Origin: an uncultured bacterium
GTDB taxonomy: Bacteria; Bacillota; Clostridia; Lachnospirales; Lachnospiraceae
Direction: 5' to 3'
DNA: 22,918 nt
Assembly (NCBI GenBank): GCA_947088515.1
Contig: CAMUHA010000028.1
Span: 1 to 22,918, forward strand
Every line of letters starts with the position of its first letter. The stretch's first letter is position 1. Shown in pieces: positions 1 through 4,822 of the stretch. A program made the position numbers and the translations under genes. Under the pieces are notes generated by a model. That model saw only the letters and a program-made list of their open reading frames with translations, was not told the DNA's origin and made no database searches.

Positions 1-62
1 TTTAAAAATATATCGGGAGATATATTGACAAATTTCAAATATTGAGATAGGAGGATTCTTCT

Positions 63-473
63 ATGAAATTAACTTATCCCGCTTGTTTCTATCCTTGTGA
101 AGAAAAAAAAGGAGGATTTACCGTTGAAGTTCCAGATCTTCCCGGCTGTGTCAGTGAAGGCAGCACATTGGCCGAAGCTATCCTTATGGGTACTGATGCC
201 GCATCCGGCTGGGTTCTTGACGAACTGGAGGATGGAAAACCCGCACCCGAAGCAAGCCCATTGGAAAGCATTATCCCGGAAGCCGGCGGTTTCGTAAGCA
301 TGTTAGTTCTGGACATGGATGCCTATGCTGAAAAGTATGGTGAAAAGGCTGTAAGAAAAAATCTTACCATTCCAGCATGGCTCAATACGTTTGCCGAAAA
401 TAACCATATTAACTTTTCTCAGGTGCTTCAAGATTCCTTAATCGCTCTCTACCAGCAAAAACAGCGCGCTTAA
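63..473 (+). CDS. hicB: HicB family antitoxin
   Basis: This 136-residue protein matches the two-part HicB antitoxin plan. The N-terminal half is the partial RNase H-like fold, with YPACFYPCEEKKGGFTVEVP followed by DLPGCVSEG and a helix starting at TLAEAI (about residues 1-60). The C-terminal half has LTIPAWLNTFAENNHINFSQ (about 101-120), typical of a ribbon-helix-helix DNA-binding segment. HicB proteins bind and neutralise the HicA mRNA interferase and repress their own operon. The start is well supported by GGAGG 7 nt upstream. A short open frame ends at 43-45 just upstream, but too little of it lies in the window to say whether it is a HicA toxin. A strong terminator follows directly. HicB family membership is clear; the partner is not visible. 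Confidence 0.88.
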   Translation: MKLTYPACFYPCEEKKGGFTVEVPDLPGCVSEGSTLAEAILMGTDAASGWVLDELEDGKPAPEASPLESIIPEAGGFVSMLVLDMDAYAEKYGEKAVRKNLTIPAWLNTFAENNHINFSQVLQDSLIALYQQKQRA

Positions 474-480
474 GTGGTTG

Positions 481-520
481 CCCCGATTTCACATGAAATC
501 GGGGTAGTTCTATTCTTCTT
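481..520 (+). terminator. Rho-independent terminator after hicB
   Basis: The sequence CCCCGATTTC pairs with its complement across a very short loop (481-504), giving a stem of about 10 bp. A T-rich tail follows (TTCTATTCTTCTTT). It begins 8 nt after the hicB stop codon, so it most likely ends the hicB transcript. Confidence 0.85.
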
Positions 521-596
521 TCAAAACATCCGATTTCCAAGGCAAAGCCGCTCCTTTTACACAAAATAATCAATCTATCCCCCAAACCAAGCAGTA

Positions 597-620
597 AATT
601 TAAGAAATTTTTCTTAAATT
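597..620. repeat. Perfect 10-bp inverted repeat, 4-nt loop
   Basis: AATTTAAGAA is followed by ATTT and then by the exact complement of the first arm. There is no T-run beyond what the arms supply, so it is a weak terminator candidate and could equally be an operator. It lies in DNA without an evident gene on either side. Confidence 0.5.
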
Positions 621-832
621 AGATATTTTGAGTTTTAGAAATACGAATTTTCCTTAACTTAACGGCTTACACATCTAACTAAATGACATTGAGAAGAGGG
701 GAAGCAGTTGCCTTTCTTCTGCATATTTATAGGCTCTTATTCACCTGGTACACAATTCCGAAAAGGGAGAATTTCTTTTTTTACATTTATCAACTTTATA
801 ATCTCTTTCTTATCAATATTGAATTTTTAATT

Positions 833-895
833 TTATAATAAATCGTCTTCCTCTATTTCTGCTAAAAGTTCTAATACTCTTCTTTTGTATTCCAT
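833..895 (-). CDS. Possible 20-residue small protein
   Basis: This minus-strand ORF encodes MEYKRRVLELLAEIEEDDLL, a charged amphipathic helix. A GGGGGG run lies 6-7 nt upstream of the ATG, and a promoter-like TTGAAA-16-TATATT lies about 70 bp upstream. An alternative start two codons earlier (ATG at 899-901) is closer to the G-run. I do not recognise a family. The good ribosome binding site and promoter are the only support, and at this length chance is a real alternative. It could also be the start of a longer gene that has decayed. Confidence 0.3.
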   Translation of the reverse strand: MEYKRRVLELLAEIEEDDLL

Positions 896-963
896 ACACA
901 TCCCCCCTAATAAACAAATTAAACCACTCTGTGCATTACCTTTAGTGCATATTCCTTATATAT

Positions 964-991
964 AATATACAAGATATCTCATATTTTTCAA
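964..991 (-). promoter_or_regulatory. Sigma-A-like promoter for the 833-895 ORF
   Basis: On the minus strand, TTGAAA (991-986) and TATATT (969-964) are separated by 16 nt. TATTAT at 967-962 is an 18-nt alternative. An imperfect inverted repeat, TGCATTA-CCTT-TAGTGCA (932-949), falls in the early transcribed region and could be an operator or an RNA hairpin. Confidence 0.45.
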
Positions 992-1227
992 TAGCTGCCC
1001 AAACAGGCCATAAGGCCTAAATCGTTAATTTTGTCTCCTTTTTGTGCAATTTACCAGTCACCTTGTAAAAAATTTGCACTTTGATGTAAAAAATTGAATT
1101 GGTGAACATGTAAATTTTGTTACTTTTTTTTACAGAAAAACTGCCCAAAAACTACAATTTATTCCATATTATTAGTAAAACACTATTTTCCACAGACGCA
1201 ATCATAAAATTTAAGTTTTCTTCTTTG

Positions 1228-1256
1228 TTGACTATTCAATAAAATAACTGTAGTAT
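1228..1256 (+). promoter_or_regulatory. Sigma-A-like promoter
   Basis: TTGACT (1228-1233) and TAGTAT (1251-1256) are separated by exactly 17 nt. The predicted start lies about 20 nt upstream of the small membrane ORF starting at 1282, so that ORF is the likely transcribed target. Confidence 0.55.
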
Positions 1257-1281
1257 GTTCAATAAAAAGGAATGCTGTCTT

Positions 1282-1448
1282 ATGCTTTTTTCTATATTAC
1301 TTACTATCATAATTATTACTGTTATTTACAAACTGTCCCAAAAAAGGACTCTAAAATACAATCACACATGTATGACACCGAAGACCCTATTACTATAGGT
1401 TCTACACCAAAAGTAAATACTGTTAATGAAAAAGAACTTCACCCTTAG
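1282..1448 (+). pseudogene. Small one-TM protein gene, apparently frameshifted
   Basis: The ATG at 1282 opens a 38-codon frame whose first 20 residues (MLFSILLTIIIITVIYKLSQ) form a clear membrane helix. An AAGG lies 11 nt upstream and a TTGACT-17-TAGTAT promoter precedes it. After the A6 run at 1340-1345 this frame soon stops (1396-1398). The -1 frame continues with a hydrophilic, protein-like sequence (KKDSKIQSHMYDTEDPIT and onward) to a stop at 1446-1448. One extra A in the run would join both parts into a 55-residue membrane-anchored protein. The possibilities are a real one-base deletion, phase variation at the A-run, slippage during expression, or a base-calling error. The -1 frame also has its own ATG at 1272, but its N-terminal part looks less protein-like. 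No family is recognised. Confidence 0.35.
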
Positions 1449-1554
1449 CCCGCTTTTCATATATATAATACCCTTTAGCTTTTTCAATAACCTCTAAAGC
1501 AACACATACAAATATTAATTCGTGTGTCAATTTACTAATGTGCGCTTCGTACAT
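1423..1554 (-). CDS. Possible 43-residue small protein
   Basis: This minus-strand ORF begins MYEAHISKLTHELIFVCVAL and ends with a Lys/Tyr/Glu-rich tail (YYIYEKRAKGEVLFH). AAAAGGA lies 9 nt upstream of the ATG. A promoter-like TTGCTG-16-TATTAT is at 1618-1591, so all initiation signals are in order. It converges with the small ORF at 1282 and overlaps its shifted frame by 26 bp. The helical amphipathic first half followed by a basic tail is compatible with a regulator or a peptide acting at the membrane, but I recognise no family. Confidence 0.4.
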   Translation of the reverse strand: MYEAHISKLTHELIFVCVALEVIEKAKGYYIYEKRAKGEVLFH

Positions 1555-1590
1555 ACCTATAGTTCCTTTTCTTCTTATATCTTATTCTCT

Positions 1591-1618
1591 ATAATATTTT
1601 TCAATAAAATTACAGCAA
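1591..1618 (-). promoter_or_regulatory. Sigma-A-like promoter for the 1423-1554 ORF
   Basis: On the minus strand, TTGCTG (1618-1613) and TATTAT (1596-1591) are separated by 16 nt. The predicted start is about 30 nt upstream of the 43-residue ORF. Confidence 0.4.
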
Positions 1619-1663
1619 TAGGGAAAGGAGACTCTACTAAAATAGCAAGTAGATAACACAATA

Positions 1664-2881
1664 ATGAGCTGGTACGATGAAATATCTGAAAAACTAATTG
1701 ATAGCTATGACGGAGAACACCGAAAGGGCTTATTCGGAAAAAAGTGCCCAATTAAATTACATATTTATCCTTCCCACATAGAAGGTGTAGGCTATTCATT
1801 CACCTCAGACGAATTATCAAATGAAAGCGAACCATTTTCTTTGAGCTACCTCCAAATACGAGAGATTTATGAAGAAAGTATTGCAGGCAACATGGGAGTA
1901 GTTATAGAATACATTGAGGATTCTGTTGTCACAAATAGCACAATTTTCAAAATAGCATTATTGGGAATATCAGAGCCTACAAAATGTACGCAACTATTAT
2001 TAAAAACCAAAGAAAAAATTGACCAACAAAATAGACAAGCAAAACTTGCAAAAGAAGAACATGAAAAGAGGGAAAAAGAATTAAAGGAATCCCAAGAGAT
2101 GGAATCCTTACAATTTTATAATGATTGTCTAAATTTTCATCTAAAAAATACTACGCCAAAATATGAACTTTATAAAGATAAGCATAAAATAGCTTTAATT
2201 TATATTGGTGAAGATAAAGCCCTAAATTTTTTAAAAATTGATGGTGAAGCCAAGGAAGAAAGTAATGGTATTATTCCGTTTGAAAAAATTCACTACTACG
2301 AAAAAGCCGGAGATATACATTATGTATCAGAGCTTCATGGCAACTACTCAAACTATGGTGGAAGTGTAACAGGTGGACAATTTTCCAAACTAGCTGTTGC
2401 TGGCGGAGGATTACTCTTCGGAATAATGGGGATGACCGCAGGTGCCTTGTTATCTTATAAACCCACACAAACGGAAGCGGAAAAAACAAATTTTTCACTC
2501 GACTCTACCACCAAAGAAATCGATTCAAGAAGTATAATACTTAATTTCTACTCTGATATAAAAAAACAATATATAGATATTGAACTTCCTAATGATATTT
2601 ATAATTTCTTACAAACGTATTTGCCAGAAAAAAAATATAATATAGTGTTAGAACTTGAAAAGAAAACAGCCATACATAATGCCACTACCCAAATAGAAAG
2701 TGGCAAATTGCTTAATATAGCCCCTACACCAGAAAGTAACAAACTTGAAGATCAACAAGCCACAGATCAAATGGCAGAGTTTAAGAAAAAAGTCGAAAAG
2801 TTAAAAATAATGAAAGACTCTGGATTATTAAGTGATGAAGAATTTAATTTAGAAAAATCGAAACTATTAGACATGATTTAG
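1664..2881 (+). CDS. SHOCT-domain protein with PH-like N-terminus
   Basis: This 405-residue protein has three visible parts. Residues 1-115 are rich in beta strands and resemble bacterial PH-like domains. Residues 118-150 form a highly charged coiled coil (KTKEKIDQQNRQAKLAKEEH). A glycine-rich hydrophobic helix, LAVAGGGLLFGIMGMTAGAL, follows near 245-265. The last 36 residues (MAEFKKKVEKLKIMKDSGLL, then SDEEFNLEKSKLLDMI) match the SHOCT short C-terminal domain, which is common in phage and mobile-element proteins and is thought to mediate oligomerisation. The biochemical role is unknown. The ATG lacks a good ribosome binding site; AAAGGAG at 1624-1630 is 33 nt away and an in-frame stop lies between, so the start is less certain than the frame. 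AT-rich codon use fits mobile DNA. Confidence 0.75.
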   Translation: MSWYDEISEKLIDSYDGEHRKGLFGKKCPIKLHIYPSHIEGVGYSFTSDELSNESEPFSLSYLQIREIYEESIAGNMGVVIEYIEDSVVTNSTIFKIALLGISEPTKCTQLLLKTKEKIDQQNRQAKLAKEEHEKREKELKESQEMESLQFYNDCLNFHLKNTTPKYELYKDKHKIALIYIGEDKALNFLKIDGEAKEESNGIIPFEKIHYYEKAGDIHYVSELHGNYSNYGGSVTGGQFSKLAVAGGGLLFGIMGMTAGALLSYKPTQTEAEKTNFSLDSTTKEIDSRSIILNFYSDIKKQYIDIELPNDIYNFLQTYLPEKKYNIVLELEKKTAIHNATTQIESGKLLNIAPTPESNKLEDQQATDQMAEFKKKVEKLKIMKDSGLLSDEEFNLEKSKLLDMI

Positions 2882-2936
2882 GACAATCCAAACATATTAG
2901 TAGGCAGATTTGACCGCAAGAATAAAACCTTCTGTG

Positions 2937-2982
2937 GAATATTGCAAACCATACTGGCATATGCTATAATGCCAATAAGCAA
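2937..2982 (+). promoter_or_regulatory. Duplicated promoter cassette, copy 1
   Basis: TTGCAA (2942-2947), a 17-nt spacer and TATAAT (2965-2970) with an extended -10 TG form a near-consensus sigma-A promoter. The arms TGGCAT (2955-2960) and ATGCCA (2969-2974) form an inverted repeat over the -10, a plausible operator. The 46-bp stretch recurs at 3551-3596 with only two differences. It has no ORF behind it that starts promptly and instead runs into a terminator within about 75 nt. Confidence 0.7.
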
Positions 2983-3050
2983 TAAGAAGCGAGCACTTCC
3001 ATGTAGCACAACAAAAAGCTCCCTGTGCGGTAACACTGGGGCTTTTTTAT
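2977..3050 (+). ncRNA. Predicted small RNA 1
   Basis: The extended -10 promoter at 2942-2970 predicts a start near 2977. A Rho-independent terminator ends near 3048: AAAAAGC (3013-3019) pairs with GCTTTTT (3041-3047), with CCC/GGG and GTG/CAC pairs inside. The roughly 72-nt product has no ORF beyond an ATG-TAG. It matches the architecture of the second predicted RNA at 3591. It could be an antisense or regulatory RNA whose partner was lost, or an attenuated leader of the hicB/hicA pair that begins 40 nt further on. Confidence 0.5.
3013..3048 (+). terminator. Terminator of small RNA 1
   Basis: A hairpin closes with AAAAAGC at 3013-3019 and GCTTTTTT at 3041-3048, with GTG (3025-3027) against CAC (3034-3036) at the tip. 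The terminal T-run is typical of intrinsic termination. It sits just upstream of the hicB-like gene's TATAAT (3061-3066). Confidence 0.75.
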
Positions 3051-3089
3051 TCCCATAGCATATAATATATCTAGGAGGTATTTATAAAT

Positions 3090-3305
3090 ATGGAATACAT
3101 TATCAATCTTAATTGGGACAATGAAGCCTGTGTCTGGATCGCCACAAGTTCCGACATTCCCGGACTTGTTCTTGAATCCGGTTCTTTTGATGCACTTTTG
3201 GAGCGCACACGCATTGCCATACCAGAACTACTCTCACTTAATGCCTCTTCAGAGCCGCTTTCCATTTCTTTTGTATCAGAACGCCACGAAAGGATGACTG
3301 TTTAA
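3090..3305 (+). CDS. HicB-like short antitoxin (DUF1902 type)
   Basis: This 71-residue protein has the N-terminal HicB fold only: strand NLNWDNEACVWIATSSDIPG, then LVLESGSFDALLERTRIAIP. This matches the DUF1902/HicB-like short antitoxins rather than full HicB with a DNA-binding tail. It should neutralise the HicA toxin encoded next. AGGAGG lies 11 nt upstream of the ATG and TATAAT (3061-3066) is just ahead, although its -35 is poor and overlaps the preceding terminator. Stop and next start overlap as TAATG, so the pair is translationally coupled. Here the antitoxin precedes the toxin, the reverse of the classic hicAB order. With no visible DNA-binding domain, autoregulation would need another repressor or binding by the complex. 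Confidence 0.85.
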   Translation: MEYIINLNWDNEACVWIATSSDIPGLVLESGSFDALLERTRIAIPELLSLNASSEPLSISFVSERHERMTV

Positions 3306-3499
3306 TGGCTGAATATGAAAAAAAAGTTCGTGAAATTCTCCTAAAAAACAACTGTACCTTCAAACGGCGCGGCAAGGGCGACCATGATATTTGGTTCAGT
3401 CCAATTACAAACCGACACGTTACAGTCGATACCAAAATCAAATCGCGACATACCGCAAATGCAATCCTTAAGCAAAGCGGCATTGATTTTAAATTTTGA
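3305..3499 (+). CDS. hicA: HicA family mRNA interferase toxin
   Basis: This 64-residue protein has the compact double-stranded-RNA-binding-like HicA fold. Its motif GKGDHDIWFSP contains the conserved histidine near residue 27 that serves catalysis in this family. The C-terminus TANAILKQSGIDFKF matches the usual ILKQAGI ending. HicA toxins cleave mRNA and stop growth until HicB is resupplied. It starts inside the stop codon of the upstream antitoxin (TAATG), so production of the two is coupled. All key features appear intact, so an active toxin is likely. Full length for the family is 60-85 residues. Confidence 0.9.
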   Translation: MAEYEKKVREILLKNNCTFKRRGKGDHDIWFSPITNRHVTVDTKIKSRHTANAILKQSGIDFKF

Positions 3500-3550
3500 T
3501 AATCGCCATGCCTATTTTTACTAAATATACTATAAAATTAGCTTTCCAGA

Positions 3551-3596
3551 GAATATTGCAAACCATACCGGCATATGCTATAATGCCAATAGGCAA
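3551..3596 (+). promoter_or_regulatory. Duplicated promoter cassette, copy 2
   Basis: This is 44 of 46 bases identical to 2937-2982. TTGCAA (3556-3561), a 17-nt spacer and TATAAT (3579-3584) with TG two bases upstream make a strong extended -10 promoter. The inverted arms GGCAT and ATGCC again span the -10. It drives the predicted small RNA starting near 3591. Confidence 0.75.
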
Positions 3597-3668
3597 AAAG
3601 ACATGAATAGTCCACTATGGACGACAAGCGAAAGCCTTGGAGACCCACCTCCAAGGCTTTCTGTTCCT
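3591..3668 (+). ncRNA. Predicted small RNA 2, candidate antitoxin RNA
   Basis: The strong promoter at 3556-3584 predicts a start near 3591. The RNA has a small hairpin, GTCCA-CTA-TGGAC (3610-3622), and ends at a 12-bp stem (3631-3642 with 3649-3660, loop ACCCAC) followed by TTTCTGTTCC, giving roughly 70-78 nt. It points directly at the 3' end of a tiny minus-strand membrane-peptide gene (3713-3799). If that mRNA runs into the same hairpin, the two transcripts would be complementary at their 3' ends, as in txpA/ratA and bsrG/SR4 type I systems. A 29-codon ORF from the ATG at 3603 also crosses it but lacks a ribosome binding site. Confidence 0.55.
3631..3668. terminator. Terminator hairpin between small RNA 2 and toxin gene
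   Basis: AAAGCCTTGGAG (3631-3642) pairs perfectly with CTCCAAGGCTTT (3649-3660). The plus-strand tail is moderately T-rich. On the minus strand the tail GGCTTTCGCTTG is poorer, so termination of the convergent transcript here is possible but less sure. Confidence 0.7.
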
Positions 3669-3712
3669 AATTTGGGCAATGGGAAGGCTTAAACCCATAG
3701 GCTAGTTACCAA

Positions 3713-3799
3713 TTATTCATCGCTGTCTAACCATTTGATGATGTAGTGGCAGGCCACACCAGCCATGACAGCAACAATAAATGACATGAATATTTCCAC
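3713..3799 (-). CDS. Tiny single-TM peptide, candidate type I toxin
   Basis: The ORF encodes about 28 residues: MEIF, then the hydrophobic span MSFIVAVMAGVACHYIIKWL, then the acidic end DSDE. One membrane helix with a short charged tail is the shape of type I toxins such as TxpA, BsrG and Fst, which depolarise or disturb the membrane. I chose the GTG at 3799 because GGGGTG lies 6 nt upstream. Other in-frame starts are ATG at 3787, GTG at 3808 and ATG at 3841; the last lies almost on the predicted transcription start. An extended -10 (TGCTATAAT) is at 3846-3854. The gene converges on small RNA 2. Toxicity is inferred only from shape and context. It is too short for routine annotation. Confidence 0.6.
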   Translation of the reverse strand: MEIFMSFIVAVMAGVACHYIIKWLDSDE

Positions 3800-3845
3800 A
3801 ATGGACACCCCATTTCCATACCAGTCTAGGGGCGGTAACATAAAA

Positions 3846-3874
3846 ATTATAGCATATCTTGTCTAAAACAGAAG
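3846..3874 (-). promoter_or_regulatory. Extended -10 promoter of the tiny membrane peptide
   Basis: On the minus strand TGCTATAAT (3854-3846) matches the extended -10 consensus. The same ATATGCTATAAT stretch occurs in the two small-RNA promoters except for the first flanking base. The -35 region has no good match, as allowed with an extended -10. The predicted start is near 3839. Confidence 0.55.
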
Positions 3875-3903
3875 CTATAAAACAAAAATATATACAGACA
3901 TAA

Positions 3904-4620
3904 TCATAAGAACCATATTTCTTTTCTATATTTCGCCGTCACAGACAACGCCTTATCATCTATCCAAACCTGCTTCCTGCCTTTGGCCGTCACATAATTT
4001 GTATTAACAATACAGCTTTTGCTGAATCGTTCAAAGCTTTTGTCCTTATCCCTTAATATTTCATACAATTCATCCATTTTCTCATAAAAATAAACCGGCA
4101 TATTTTCTAAGGTTCCGTAAACATAAATTTTCCGTGCCACAGAATGGAAATACTTAATTTTATTCAGCTCTAATGTATACTCCCTTTTATTAAAAACAAC
4201 AGTAAGTTTAGACGCATCATCAAGTCTTTTGAGTGCATCCAAAAGGGCGCTTTCCAGCTCTCTCCGCAGGCGTGGAATATCTGACGCATCCTTTTTTATA
4301 AATCGAAACGGCTCTGCCTGCACCATATCCGCATAGTATGTATCATATACTGATATGTATATTATCAGGGATTTGGGATTTATATATTTCAGTTTTTTTG
4401 CAACCTTCATCCCATTTTCTCTTTCCCCATTTTCATTTTTCCCCAGCTCTATGTCCAAATAGATGATATCAAACTCATTATCTGTACAATACTGCAAAAG
4501 CTGTCCAGCATCATAAACTTTGACTATTTTTATATCATTAGCGCCCTTAATTTCCTGCAAAAGTATTTCAAGTAAATCACAAAATGTTTTGTTATCATCA
4601 CAGCAAACTACCGTGTGCAT
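3904..4620 (-). CDS. LytTR family response regulator, orphan
   Basis: The 238-residue protein has a receiver domain (1-125) and a LytTR DNA-binding domain (about 138-238). In the receiver, acidic residues D8 and D9, phospho-acceptor D56 (in FDIIYLDIEL) and K109 (in FRFIKK) are all present. The C-terminal half carries LytTR signatures such as KIKYFHSVARKIYVYGT and FERFSKSCIVNTNYV. Proteins of this AgrA/VirR type bind repeated sites and commonly control peptide signalling, bacteriocins or virulence. AGAGGT lies 9 nt upstream of the ATG. No histidine kinase, signal peptide gene or exporter is adjacent, so its partner must be elsewhere or it works alone. It is divergent from the recombinase gene and may control genes of the element. 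Confidence 0.9.
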   Translation of the reverse strand: MHTVVCCDDNKTFCDLLEILLQEIKGANDIKIVKVYDAGQLLQYCTDNEFDIIYLDIELGKNENGERENGMKVAKKLKYINPKSLIIYISVYDTYYADMVQAEPFRFIKKDASDIPRLRRELESALLDALKRLDDASKLTVVFNKREYTLELNKIKYFHSVARKIYVYGTLENMPVYFYEKMDELYEILRDKDKSFERFSKSCIVNTNYVTAKGRKQVWIDDKALSVTAKYRKEIWFL

Positions 4621-4822
4621 AATGTATTACCTCTTATCATACGTTTGTATAAACTTGTATTTAATTCCATAGAAAAATAATTAACCATATAATACCACAC
4701 CATACAAATTTTTGGGCAGGTATATTTTGGCAAATTATTATGCAGTCTGGTAATACTTGATTATCCATGCTACGCATGTTATATTTTATCTCACATATAA
4801 TTCTAAATATAAGGAGGTCAAA

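Larger units (their letters stand above)
521..1227. other. AT-rich accessory region with small ORFs only
   Basis: No ORF of normal size with a ribosome binding site was found here. What can be seen is a perfect 10-bp inverted repeat at 597-620, a possible 20-codon minus-strand ORF at 833-895 with its own promoter-like sequence, and an inverted repeat near 1043-1078 (GTGCAATTTAC against GTAAAAAATTTGCAC). The low GC content and lack of long genes fit an accessory segment of a mobile element. Confidence 0.5.

Noticed and set aside
1..45. End of a HicA gene before hicB
   Set aside because: Fourteen codons end at TGA 43-45, but the residues do not match the usual HicA C-terminus, so no call is made.
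25..53. TTGACA promoter ahead of hicB
   Set aside because: The hexamer is perfect, but nothing close to TATAAT lies at the right distance.
2937..3596. CRISPR-like repeats
   Set aside because: Only two copies 614 bp apart with a gene pair between them; the repeat is a promoter, not a CRISPR unit.
3603..3692. 29-codon plus-strand ORF crossing small RNA 2
   Set aside because: There is no ribosome binding site, it runs through the terminator stem, and the peptide is proline-rich and not protein-like.
4747..4790. Attachment-site palindrome upstream of the recombinase (CATGC-TAC-GCATG)
   Set aside because: Five-base arms are too short, and the disrupted peptidase places the junction at the other end of the recombinase gene.
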